A stretch of 57,092 bases of DNA. Origin: Pseudescherichia vulneris NBRC 102420. Its GTDB lineage: Bacteria; Pseudomonadota; Gammaproteobacteria; Enterobacterales; Enterobacteriaceae. The notes beneath the pieces are model-generated. The model had not been told where the DNA came from. It searched no databases and saw nothing but the letters and a program-made list of their open reading frames with translations. The DNA is taken from the NCBI RefSeq assembly GCF_000759795.1, contig NZ_BBMZ01000030.1, positions 1 through 57,092 on the forward strand, written 5' to 3'. A program made the translations under genes and the position numbers. Shown one piece after another: positions 42,502-51,056 of the stretch. The stretch's first letter is position 1. Each line of letters begins with the position of its first letter.

Positions 42502-43386
42502 TCACGATGGATTACGCAGCTGGCTAGCGTGCCGGGCAGGGGACATGCCGAAGATGCGCACATAGTCACGACTAAACTGGGACGGACTCTCATACCCGAC
42601 ATGAAAGCCCGCGCTGGCGGCGTCTATCGCATCGCTCACCATCAGCCGTCGCGCCTCCTGCATGCGCAGATGCGTGCGGAACTCAATAGGGCTCATGGTA
42701 GTAACGGCTTTGAAATGGTGATGGAACGCCGAGCGGCTCATCCCGGCAACGCTGGCCGCCTGTTCAATACGGCATGCTTCCCGAAAGTGGGTTCTGATCC
42801 AGATAATAGACCGGGCAATCTGATTAAGCCGGCTCTCGCCCTGCGCCATATGGCGGATAATGTCGCCCTGCGGCCCCGAGAGCAGGCGATACAGGATCTC
42901 GCGAAGCGTCAGCGGGGCCAGCGCATCAATATCCTGCGGCGTATCCAGCAGGCTGGCCAGACGTATAGCTGCATCGAGCAGTTCCGGGGTGGTCTTATTT
43001 AACATAATCCCTGAGGGGGCGACCTGCGCATCGGCTGACGGAGAGGGATAGCGAATGGCCAGCTCTGACAGCGCGGTCATATCGAAATCAAGCTGCAGAC
43101 AGAGGTATGGCCGTTCCGCTGTAGCCTCAATAACCGACCCCATGACAGGGAGCTCAACGGAGGCAATCAGGTAGTTGGCTGCATCATAACGGTAGGTTGT
43201 CTCCCCGAGGCGCGCCTCCTTGGTTCCCTGTGCCACAAGACAGAGCGTTGGGGTATAGATCACTGGCATCGGCATAGTTGGCGACGACGCACGGATCAGC
43301 GTCACCCCAGGCAGAGCGCAGCGATATGTCCCATCCTCTGGGGCATGGCGTCCAATAATATCCACGAGAGCATTCAGTCTGTTCAT
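42502..43386 (-). CDS. AraC-family regulator with AraC_N cupin domain
   Basis: The start at 43386 (MNRLNALVD) gives 294 residues; a further ATG at 43431 is possible. The N-terminal cupin (about 20-170: PTLCLVAQGTKEARLGETTY) precedes two HTH motifs (IEQAASVAGMSRSAFHHHFK and DAASAGFHVGYESPSQFSRDY). It resembles the YqhC group that controls aldehyde reductases, and is divergent from an aldo/keto reductase, which is its likely target. Confidence 0.88.
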   Translation of the reverse strand: MNRLNALVDIIGRHAPEDGTYRCALPGVTLIRASSPTMPMPVIYTPTLCLVAQGTKEARLGETTYRYDAANYLIASVELPVMGSVIEATAERPYLCLQLDFDMTALSELAIRYPSPSADAQVAPSGIMLNKTTPELLDAAIRLASLLDTPQDIDALAPLTLREILYRLLSGPQGDIIRHMAQGESRLNQIARSIIWIRTHFREACRIEQAASVAGMSRSAFHHHFKAVTTMSPIEFRTHLRMQEARRLMVSDAIDAASAGFHVGYESPSQFSRDYVRIFGMSPARHASQLRNPS

Positions 43387-43541
43387 AGGCAGGTAGAGTA
43401 TCCCTGAAAAAAGTCCTCGCATAGAGAGCATCGTTCAGCCAGGACAATCGTGCAATCATTGCGGATCTCATGTCTATCCGCTGATCCGCGTTCTGATAGA
43501 GGATGATAGTCGAACTCAACGCTTTTAGGAGATTGGACATC

Positions 43542-44612
43542 ATGACTACATCATCTGCTCTTAACCAGTATCGCCTGCTGGGCCGTTCCGGATTACGTGT
43601 TTCACCTCTTTCACTGGGCACCATGACCTTTGGCTCTGACTGGGGATGGGGCGCGGATGACGCGGAAGCGCAGCGCATTTTTGATGCCTACGTCGAACGC
43701 GGCGGCAACTTTATCGATACCGCCGTTAACTATACCAACGGCAGCGCGGAGAAAATTCTCGGCCGGATGATCAAGGCGAAACGCGACCGCATCGTGCTGG
43801 CTACCAAGTTTACCATGTCGCGTGAAGCGGGTAACCCCAACGCGGGCGGGAATCACCGCTACAACCTCGTCCGCTCCGTTGAGACCAGCCTGCGACAGCT
43901 CGATACCGACCGCATCGATCTGCTCTATCTGCACGCGTGGGATTTCACTACCTCGCCGGATGAAGTAATGCGCGCCCTCGACGATCTCGTTCGTGATGGC
44001 AAAATTCTCTACCTGGGTATCTGTAATACGCCCGCATGGCGTATCGCCCAGATGCAGACGCTGGCCGACCTGCGCGGCTGGTCGCCGTTCGTGGCGTTGC
44101 AAATTGAATACAGCCTGGTTGAGCGTACGGTAGAGCACGAGCTGATCCCGATGGCGCAGGCGATGGGGCTCGGCGTCCTGCCGTGGTCGCCTCTTGGCGG
44201 CGGGATCCTGACCGGGAAATACAGCCGGGCCGATCTCTCGGATGAAAACGAAGCAGACGTGGCAGCGACGCGTAAGGGGATCATCGCCTCGACTGGCCAC
44301 CTTAACGAACGTGCACTGGCCATTGCCGAGGTGGTGAGCAGCATCGCCAACGAGAGCGGGGCGTCATCGTCACAGATTGCGCTGGCGTGGACATTACGTA
44401 ACGCCGCTGTGGCGTCCACCATTATTGGGGCACGCACCGTCGCTCAGGCTGAGGACAATTTTGCTGCACTTGAGATCGTGCTCACCGATGAGCAGCTTCA
44501 GCGTCTGGATCAGGCCAGCGCGATTGGTCCTATCTTCCCGGCGCGCTTTATCTCCCGGCCAATGGCGCAGCAGCTGATCACCGGTGGCACGGCCGTCAAG
44601 GGGCGTGAGTAG
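43542..44612 (+). CDS. Aldo/keto reductase
   Basis: The ATG at 43542 follows AGGAGATTGGACATC and gives 356 residues. The catalytic tetrad is visible: Asp and Tyr in FIDTAVNYTNGSAE, Lys in LATKF and His in YLHAWD. The C-terminal NADPH site contains TIIGARTVAQAEDN. It resembles YajO/Tas-like reductases. The substrate is probably an aldehyde, going by the AraC neighbour. Confidence 0.9.
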   Translation: MTTSSALNQYRLLGRSGLRVSPLSLGTMTFGSDWGWGADDAEAQRIFDAYVERGGNFIDTAVNYTNGSAEKILGRMIKAKRDRIVLATKFTMSREAGNPNAGGNHRYNLVRSVETSLRQLDTDRIDLLYLHAWDFTTSPDEVMRALDDLVRDGKILYLGICNTPAWRIAQMQTLADLRGWSPFVALQIEYSLVERTVEHELIPMAQAMGLGVLPWSPLGGGILTGKYSRADLSDENEADVAATRKGIIASTGHLNERALAIAEVVSSIANESGASSSQIALAWTLRNAAVASTIIGARTVAQAEDNFAALEIVLTDEQLQRLDQASAIGPIFPARFISRPMAQQLITGGTAVKGRE

Positions 44613-44627
44613 GATCAACGGCGAGGC

Positions 44628-45533
44628 TTACCCGGCATGTGTCACCCAGTTTTGTAGAAAGTCGATGAACATTCGCACTTTTTCCGGAACGTGGCGCGTA
44701 TTGGGATACAGCGCATAGATCCCCTGACGAGGAAAGCGGTGATCGGGAAGCAAATGGACGAGCTGACCGGTATCCACATCGTCCTGCACCAGCCAGCCCG
44801 GCAGCAGCGCAACACCGGCCCCGCACCTGGCAAACGCCAGAAGTGAGGCCGCGCTGTCTGCCATGATTACCGGGGGAAGATGCGCACGAAAGAGTACACT
44901 TTCGCCTTCTGGGGTCAGAACCTGCCAGTTAAGCGGAGTAGCAAGCCGGGTGTGGGCCAGCCAGCTCACCTCGGCAAGCTGTTCCAGACTGAGGGATGGC
45001 GACCCTCCGTAGCGTTTCAGGTAAGCAGGTGACGCGACGGGGAGGATCTCGAACCGATCGATTAATTTGGCATGATGGCTTGAGTCCGTGAGCTGACCAA
45101 GCCGGATAGCAACGTCAAATCGCCCGGCAATCAGATCGTCGTTTTTCGAAGAGGAGACATGCTGAATTCTCAGCTGGGGATGTTCAGCTGAGAAAGCCGC
45201 GAGCGCGGGAACAACAACACGTGCGCCGTACTCCGGCGTGGTCGTGATACGAAGCAAGCCGCTTAAGCCAGCATGATCGCTGCGCACGTCGTTGAACACG
45301 CTTTCAGCCTCCTGCAGAAGCCGCTGGCACCGATGATAGAAGCGTTCTCCGGAGTCGGTGACGGCGACCCGCCGGGTGCTGCGGGTGAGTAACGATACGC
45401 CAAGCTTTTCTTCCAGCTTTTTGATGTTAAAGCTGACTACTGCTTTGGTCAGCCCCAGCGTTTGCGCTGCTCCCGTAAAGCTACCGGCTTCCACTACCGC
45501 AACAAAAATCTCAAGCCGCTGCATGTTGAGCAT
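44628..45533 (-). CDS. LysR-type regulator
   Basis: This 301-residue protein has its HTH at about 8-60 (SFTGAAQTLGLTKAVVSFNIKK) and an effector domain. GAGGAGCGTTGA precedes the ATG. It is divergent from an MFS/SnoaL-like operon with a strong inverted repeat in the gap, so it probably regulates that operon. Confidence 0.9.
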   Translation of the reverse strand: MLNMQRLEIFVAVVEAGSFTGAAQTLGLTKAVVSFNIKKLEEKLGVSLLTRSTRRVAVTDSGERFYHRCQRLLQEAESVFNDVRSDHAGLSGLLRITTTPEYGARVVVPALAAFSAEHPQLRIQHVSSSKNDDLIAGRFDVAIRLGQLTDSSHHAKLIDRFEILPVASPAYLKRYGGSPSLSLEQLAEVSWLAHTRLATPLNWQVLTPEGESVLFRAHLPPVIMADSAASLLAFARCGAGVALLPGWLVQDDVDTGQLVHLLPDHRFPRQGIYALYPNTRHVPEKVRMFIDFLQNWVTHAG

Positions 45534-45556
45534 TCAACGCTCCTCAACCCACTTAT

Positions 45557-45575
45557 TGTCAAAATGTATTTGACA
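45557..45575. promoter_or_regulatory. Inverted repeat in the lysR/MFS gap
   Basis: TGTCAAA-ATGTA-TTTGACA, perfect 7-base arms in a T-N11-A-like layout, 24 bases before the lysR start. It is the likely LysR recognition site. Confidence 0.6.
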
Positions 45576-45671
45576 GTATAACGCCGTGCGTAGCGTTTAT
45601 CCCACCTCATTCCCTGCCTATACTGCGCGTACCCTGTTGTTTTAAGAAATAATTTAAGAGAAGTAGCGTTA

Positions 45672-47051
45672 ATGAACTATCGAATGCGCGTAGCCAGTAT
45701 CTATCTGCTGGGGTTCTTTATCGATCTGGTTAACATGTTTATCGCTAACGTAGCGTATCCCGATATTGGCCGACGCTTTGATGCCTCTGTAAGCCTGTTA
45801 GCCTGGGTGAGCAACGGGTATATCCTTGGCCTCACTCTGGTGATACCGCTAAGCCGCTGGTTATCCCAGCGTATCGGCGCTAAGCGCCTGCTGATGTTGT
45901 CTCTGATTGTTTTTATGGCAGGCGCGACCGGCGCGGGCCTTGCCTCTTCGCTATCTCAGCTCATCGCCTGGCGATGGCTACAGGGGGTAGGCGGAGGATT
46001 ATTAATTCCCGTCGGGCAGACGATGACCTATGCGCTCTATCGCAGTCACGAGCGTGCGAAGCTCTCTTCAGCGATTATGCTGGTGGCGTTACTGGCTCCG
46101 GCATTATCTCCCACCCTTGGCGGGTTGATTGTTGATCACATCAGCTGGCGCTATGTCTTTTTAGCAAGCTTGCCGCTAGCGGGCGTAACGCTGATCCTCT
46201 CTGCGCTTTGGCTTAAGCCAGACGCGCGCGCGACATCGCCGGAACCACTTGATCTTTCAGGGCTAATTATAGCCTGCTCGGGGCTCACGTTGATTCTGCT
46301 GGGGTTGACGTATCTGGGAGAGGCGGGGCATATCGGGCAAGGTGGGCTATTGCTGATGGTCGGCATTTTGCTGATGGTTTTGTTCGTCCGGCACGCTCTG
46401 AGAAAAACGTCGCCCTTGCTCAACCTGCGACTGCTGAACGCGCCGCTGCTGCAAACCGCCATGCTGGTATATCACTTTATTCCCGGCGTATTTACCGGCG
46501 TGAGTCTTATTGCCATGATCTATCTGCAGGTTCAGCTGGGTATGAGTGCAACGCTGGTAGGATCAATGATGATCCCTTGGGCGCTGGCTTCCTGCGTCGC
46601 TATCACGCTCACCGGGAAAATGTTCAATCACGTCGGCCCACGTCCGCTGTTTATTATCGGCTGCCTGGGGCAGGGAGCAGGCATTGCGTTGCTGACGCTT
46701 ATTGGCCATGCCGAAGACATTTCCCTTACCGGACTGGCTTACCTCTTGATGGGGTTCGGCAGCAGCCTGTGTAGCAGCACGGCGCAAAGCGCGGCATTTA
46801 TTGACATCGCGGAGCACGACTTAGCTGATGCCAGCGCGCTATGGAACATTAACCGCCAGCTGAGCTTTTGCTTAGGCGTCACCGTGATGGGTTTGCTGTT
46901 AAACCTCATGCTCAGCGCAGGGGTGCCAACGAGCCAGGCCTTCCCTCTCTGTTTTTTATTGGCTGCAGGCAGCGTGATTATTCCTGTGCTGTACTGCCTC
47001 CGGCTGCCGAACCGCAGCCTTGTCTTCACTCTCAATAAGGAGAAAAAATGA
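45672..47051 (+). CDS. MFS transporter, DHA2-like
   Basis: This 459-residue protein has 13-14 hydrophobic segments, with motif A in LSRWLSQRIGAKRLLMLSL and a motif C-like GGLLIPVGQ. The DHA2 family exports drugs by proton exchange. It overlaps the following gene by ATGA, forming a two-gene operon divergent from a LysR regulator. The specificity is unknown. Confidence 0.88.
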   Translation: MNYRMRVASIYLLGFFIDLVNMFIANVAYPDIGRRFDASVSLLAWVSNGYILGLTLVIPLSRWLSQRIGAKRLLMLSLIVFMAGATGAGLASSLSQLIAWRWLQGVGGGLLIPVGQTMTYALYRSHERAKLSSAIMLVALLAPALSPTLGGLIVDHISWRYVFLASLPLAGVTLILSALWLKPDARATSPEPLDLSGLIIACSGLTLILLGLTYLGEAGHIGQGGLLLMVGILLMVLFVRHALRKTSPLLNLRLLNAPLLQTAMLVYHFIPGVFTGVSLIAMIYLQVQLGMSATLVGSMMIPWALASCVAITLTGKMFNHVGPRPLFIIGCLGQGAGIALLTLIGHAEDISLTGLAYLLMGFGSSLCSSTAQSAAFIDIAEHDLADASALWNINRQLSFCLGVTVMGLLLNLMLSAGVPTSQAFPLCFLLAAGSVIIPVLYCLRLPNRSLVFTLNKEKK

Positions 47052-47443
47052 ATCGCTATTTTCAGGAAGTCGTTGATGCCCACGAGCTGATCGGTCACTG
47101 GCTGGGTGACGAAACCGCTGCAATCGAGGTATGCGAAACGCTGTTAGCGCGTTTTAGCCCGGCGTACTCAATGGTCACGCCTGGGGGAGCCATGCTTGAT
47201 TTTACGGCATTGAACGCGTTCTTCCGTGGCCAGCGCGGCGCGAAGAAGGGGCTGCAGATCGCCATTGAGAATATGCAGCTTGTTGCAGAGAGCGCCGAGG
47301 GCGCAACCGTTACTTATCAGGAGCGCCAGCAGCTGCCCGGTCAAAACGCGACGCTACGTTTCTCAACCGTAGTATTTGAGTCCGAGCCGGACGGCATGCT
47401 CCGCTGGCGGCATCTCCACGAAACCGCTCTCCCTACGCCTTAA
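47048..47443 (+). CDS. NTF2/SnoaL-like (DUF4440-type) protein
   Basis: This 131-residue soluble protein is of the NTF2 fold. An N-terminal helix pair (VVDAHELIGHWLGDE) is followed by a beta-rich part ending LRWRHLHETAL. It overlaps the MFS stop codon (ATGA), so it is translated with the transporter. Function unknown; such proteins are small-molecule binders or isomerases. Confidence 0.75.
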   Translation: MNRYFQEVVDAHELIGHWLGDETAAIEVCETLLARFSPAYSMVTPGGAMLDFTALNAFFRGQRGAKKGLQIAIENMQLVAESAEGATVTYQERQQLPGQNATLRFSTVVFESEPDGMLRWRHLHETALPTP

Positions 47444-47459
47444 CGACTTTTCAGTTATC

Positions 47460-48005
47460 TCACAACGATGCCGCCGCCCTGGCGGCTGTGTCATACAGGG
47501 ACGATATCGTGCGGAGCAGCTGCGCGGTATCACCAATCGACGCCCCTGAAATGCCGCTTTCCGCATGAATATTGATAAGACAGGCTTCACGCACGTCACG
47601 GTATTTCATGCATAGCGCTTTACCTTCCTCTGTGGTGGAGAAATAGAGCTCTTTGCCCACTTTCTCACTCGTCACGTAGCCCGCCTTGACCAGCTTTTTC
47701 AAGGCGTAGGTCACCACATGGGTATCTTCAACGTTAAGAACAAAACAGATGTCGGCCAGCTTCTTCTTACGGTTGCGATGATTCACATGATGCAGAAGCG
47801 AGACGTCAAAGGCCCCCATGTCGGGTTCACCGGCGGCGGTCATGCAGCGCACCATCCATTTATTGAATGCATTACTGGTCATGATCAGCGCGTATTCCAG
47901 CTCCGATAACTCTGCACAGCGCTCGGACACCAGATGTCGGGAAGAGACGATCCGGCCATCGTTGATATCGTCGTGGTTCGATGAAACTTGTGTTTTTAAG
48001 GTCAT
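47460..48005 (-). CDS. Winged-helix (MarR-like) regulator
   Basis: The start at 48005 (MTLKTQVSSNHDD) after AAGGAACGTT gives 181 residues; the frame upstream is open but non-coding. A winged helix spans about 80-150 (KKLADICFVLNVEDTHVVTYALKKLVKAGYVTSEKVGKELYF). It is divergent from the DUF969-DUF979-DUF2891 operon, with a large palindrome in the gap, so it is probably both autoregulatory and the operon regulator. Confidence 0.8.
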   Translation of the reverse strand: MTLKTQVSSNHDDINDGRIVSSRHLVSERCAELSELEYALIMTSNAFNKWMVRCMTAAGEPDMGAFDVSLLHHVNHRNRKKKLADICFVLNVEDTHVVTYALKKLVKAGYVTSEKVGKELYFSTTEEGKALCMKYRDVREACLINIHAESGISGASIGDTAQLLRTISSLYDTAARAAASL

Positions 48006-48040
48006 AACGTTCCTTACGGGAGTGTGACTCTTAGCCAAAA

Positions 48041-48093
48041 ATGTAAACTCAAATCGATAAAATAAGAACATTTTATTGATAAATTGTTTACAT
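48041..48093. promoter_or_regulatory. Large interrupted palindrome upstream of the winged-helix regulator
   Basis: The outer arms ATGTAAAC (48041-48048) and GTTTACAT (48086-48093) are perfect. The inner arms ATCGATAAAAT (48053-48063) and ATTTTATTGAT (48070-48080) differ at one position and are nearly concentric with the outer pair. The whole spans 53 bases and would suit two dimers. Confidence 0.6.
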
Positions 48094-48252
48094 GTTTTTG
48101 TGGTTCGGATATAGCTTTTTAGTGCTGGTTCTGTGGAGCCGGGCGCAAAACACAACATCGCTCGCCGTAATGCATCACGCTTCGTCCAGACACGAAGTAT
48201 TAAAAAAATAGCCGTCGGCGCGCAACACTCACTTTGGATAGGGTAAACGTTT

Positions 48253-48975
48253 ATGGACGGTTCGACATTATTGCCGCTGATTGGGATACCCATCGTGGTT
48301 ATCGGCTTTGCACTACGCTTCAACCCGCTGCTGGTAGTCGTGGTGGCAGGGCTGGCGACGGGCCTGCTGGTGGGCATGGATTTTGGTATGTTGCTGGAGA
48401 CGTTTGGCGAAAAGTTCGTCAATAGCCGTTCGCTGGCAACCTTTATCCTGATCCTGCCTGTTATTGGCCTGCTGGAGTATTACGGGCTTAAAGAGCGGGC
48501 TCAGGCCTGGGTAGCGAAGATAGCCAGCGCCACCTCGGCACGTATTTTGATGCTCTACTTTGTGGCGCGTGAAGGCACGGCGGCACTGGGACTGATGTCG
48601 CTTGGCGGTCATGCTCAGACGGTGCGTCCGCTGCTTGCGCCGATGGCTGAAGGGGCGGCGCTGAATGAGTATGGCGAGCTGCCGCAGCATATCCGCGACA
48701 AAATCAAAGCGCATGCCGCCGCGTGCGACAACATTGCGGTTTTCTTCGGGGAGGATATCTTCATCGCCTTTGGCGCGGTGCTGTTGATTGACGCCTTCCT
48801 GAAAGAGAGCGGCATTGAGGGAATTGAACCGCTACATATCGGCCTGTGGGCCATTCCAACCGCTATCGCGGCATTGGTTATTCATATGACGCGCCTGCTG
48901 CGCCTCGATGCAAGCATTCGTCGCGACGTGATGGCCTGGCGAGCAGAGCAGGGTACACAGGAGATCGCACCATGA
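48253..48975 (+). CDS. DUF969 membrane protein
   Basis: This 240-residue protein has about five to six hydrophobic segments (LLPLIGIPIVVIGFALRF; LATFILILPVIGLLEYY) and the conserved stretch YFVAREGTAALGLMSLGGHAQTVRP. DUF969 is nearly always beside DUF979; the pair looks like a two-subunit transporter and in other genomes occurs with pyroglutamate/5-oxoproline genes (family knowledge, recalled). It overlaps DUF979 by ATGA. Confidence 0.88.
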   Translation: MDGSTLLPLIGIPIVVIGFALRFNPLLVVVVAGLATGLLVGMDFGMLLETFGEKFVNSRSLATFILILPVIGLLEYYGLKERAQAWVAKIASATSARILMLYFVAREGTAALGLMSLGGHAQTVRPLLAPMAEGAALNEYGELPQHIRDKIKAHAAACDNIAVFFGEDIFIAFGAVLLIDAFLKESGIEGIEPLHIGLWAIPTAIAALVIHMTRLLRLDASIRRDVMAWRAEQGTQEIAP

Positions 48976-49958
48976 TGACGTTAATCACTATTAACCGCGT
49001 GTACTATCTGATTGGTTTTGTCGTGATGCTGCTGGTTGTGATGACCCTGCGCGACCGCGCCAACCCTAAACGCTTTACCACCGCGCTGTTCTGGTTCCTT
49101 TTTGGCGGCATCTTCCTGTTTGGCGATCTCATGGTGCAGGAGCTGGGCAAGTCTCTGGCGTATCGGATCATTGGCGGCTGCGTCATTCTCATTGCCCTGC
49201 TGGCCGGTTTTGGGCTGGTGGGTAAGGGGCACTATAAGATGTCCACCGAGTCCGAACGCGTCGCCTCAGCAAACCGACTGAAAAACTGGCTGTTCCTGCC
49301 GGCGCTGATGATCCCGGTGGTTACCGTGATCGGTACCTTGTTCCTGAAGGGCGTGTCGGTGGGTGGGGTCTACCTGCTTGACCAAAAACAGCTCACGCTC
49401 GCAGCGCTGTGCGTGGCGTGCGTGGCCGCGATCCTCACCGGCTGGTGGCTGACGAAGGGGACGCCGCTGCATGCGGTCCGCCAGTCTCGTCGCCTTGTTG
49501 ATACCATCGGCTGGGCGGTGATCCTGCCGCAGATGCTTGCCATGCTGGGCGGCGTGTTTGTGGTGGCGAATACCGGCGAATCGGTGCAAAAGGTGGTCAG
49601 CCTGTTTGTGAACCCGGATAGCCGTTTCATGCTGGTGGTGATCTACTGCGTGGGTATGGCGCTCTTCACCATGATCATGGGCAACGCCTTCGCCGCTTTC
49701 CCGGTACTGAGTGCGGGTATCGCCTTGCCCTTCCTGATCAACGTACACCACGGTAACCCGGCACCGCTGCTGGCGATTGGCATGTACGCGGGCTATTGCG
49801 GCACCCTGATGACGCCGATGGCCGCCAATTTCAATATCGTTCCTGCGGCTCTGCTAGAGCTTAAAGATAAGTACCAGGTGATCAAAATCCAGATCCCGAC
49901 CGCGCTAACCCTGCTGGTGGTTAACGTGTTCTTAATGTATTTCCTCGTATTTCGCTAA
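48972..49958 (+). CDS. DUF979 membrane protein
   Basis: The ATG at 48972 overlaps the DUF969 stop and gives 328 residues. It has eight to nine hydrophobic segments, with motif MGNAFAAFPVLSAGIALPF and the C-terminal GYCGTLMTPMAANFNIVPAALLELKDKY. It is the probable second half of the transporter with DUF969. The substrate is possibly 5-oxoproline or a related peptide-derived compound, by genome-context inference only. Confidence 0.88.
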   Translation: MMTLITINRVYYLIGFVVMLLVVMTLRDRANPKRFTTALFWFLFGGIFLFGDLMVQELGKSLAYRIIGGCVILIALLAGFGLVGKGHYKMSTESERVASANRLKNWLFLPALMIPVVTVIGTLFLKGVSVGGVYLLDQKQLTLAALCVACVAAILTGWWLTKGTPLHAVRQSRRLVDTIGWAVILPQMLAMLGGVFVVANTGESVQKVVSLFVNPDSRFMLVVIYCVGMALFTMIMGNAFAAFPVLSAGIALPFLINVHHGNPAPLLAIGMYAGYCGTLMTPMAANFNIVPAALLELKDKYQVIKIQIPTALTLLVVNVFLMYFLVFR

Positions 49959-49984
49959 GCGTAGCAATGACTTAAGGAGCTGTT

Positions 49985-50980
49985 ATGGAACTTACTCAAC
50001 ATCAGGCTGACGCGTTTGCCAGAATGCCATTGACCTATTTGCGTCAGGAATACCCTAACCACATTATGCATCTGCTTAATGACGATGGAGACGTATTGCC
50101 GCCGCGCGAACTGCATCCTATTTTCTACGGCTGTTTTGACTGGCACTCGGCGGTGCATGGCTACTGGCTGCTGCTGCGTTGCGTGCGCCTCTATCCAGAG
50201 CTGCCGTGCCGGGACGAGATCGTCGCGCTATTTGATGAACATCTGAAGGAAGAGAAGGTTGCGCAGGAGCTGGCCTATTTTAACGCGCCGTTTCGCGCCT
50301 CTTTCGAGCGGCCATACGGATACGGCTGGTTGCTGGCATTGGCTCAGGAGCTGAAACAATCCGCGTTGCCCGAGGCTGCGGGCTGGTATCAGACGCTGCA
50401 GCCATTAACGCAGGATATTCGCGGCAGGCTGATGGATTATCTCAGTAAGTTAACCTACCCGATCCGCGTCGGCACCCATTACAACACCGCTTTTGCGCTG
50501 GCGCTGGGCCTGGACTATGCCCGCGCCGTGGAGGATGACGCGCTTGAGCAATCCATTGTCGCGGCGGCTAACCGCTTCTATCTCGCTGACACGCGCTATC
50601 CGGCTCACTATGAGCCAGGCGGAGACGAGTATATTTCCGGGGCGCTCACGGAAGCACTGCTGATGAGCAAGGTGACGGATCGTTTCCCAGCCTGGTTCGA
50701 TACGTTTCTTCCTGACGTGGGCGCGGTGTCGGCGCTGATGGATCCGGCAGAGGTAAGCGACCGTACCGATCCCAAAATTGCGCATCTTGATGGTTTAAAC
50801 CTCAGCCGCGCCTGGTGCATGAAGCATATTGCCAAAGCGTTGCCAGCACAGCACGCGGGGCAGCAGGCGCTGAGCGAGGCGGTGGAGCGTCATCTTGCGG
50901 CCAGCGTAGAGCATGTGGTGGGAAGCCACTACAGCGGCGGGCACTGGCTGGCCAGTTTCGCACTGCTGGCGCTGGAGTAA
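49985..50980 (+). CDS. DUF2891 protein
   Basis: This 331-residue soluble protein with AAGGAG upstream lies 26 bases after DUF979. It is alpha-helical and rich in Trp, Tyr and His, suggesting an (alpha/alpha) barrel. Visible conserved stretches are HPIFYGCFDWHSAVHGYWLLL, GTHYNTAFALALGL, YEPGGDEYISGALTEALLM and GSHYSGGHWLASFA, with His and Asp residues fit for a hydrolase-like pocket. Biochemistry unknown. Confidence 0.85.
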   Translation: MELTQHQADAFARMPLTYLRQEYPNHIMHLLNDDGDVLPPRELHPIFYGCFDWHSAVHGYWLLLRCVRLYPELPCRDEIVALFDEHLKEEKVAQELAYFNAPFRASFERPYGYGWLLALAQELKQSALPEAAGWYQTLQPLTQDIRGRLMDYLSKLTYPIRVGTHYNTAFALALGLDYARAVEDDALEQSIVAAANRFYLADTRYPAHYEPGGDEYISGALTEALLMSKVTDRFPAWFDTFLPDVGAVSALMDPAEVSDRTDPKIAHLDGLNLSRAWCMKHIAKALPAQHAGQQALSEAVERHLAASVEHVVGSHYSGGHWLASFALLALE

Positions 50981-50989
50981 GCTTGAGAA

Positions 50990-51017
50990 GGGTATAGTCG
51001 CAGGTGACGCTATACCC
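50990..51017. terminator. Hairpin between DUF2891 and the UvrA2 gene
   Basis: GGGTATAG and CTATACCC arms with a 12-base loop, which can extend by two CG pairs. No T run, so it is a weak candidate end for the two convergent genes. Confidence 0.4.
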
Positions 51018-51056
51018 GATCCTCATGTTCACAACCCTGAGTTAACCTGACCAGCG

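Noticed and set aside
48006..48422. N-terminal extension of the winged-helix regulator
   Set aside because: The 139 extra codons overlap the palindrome and the start of the divergent DUF969 gene; the internal ATG at 48005 has a good ribosome site.
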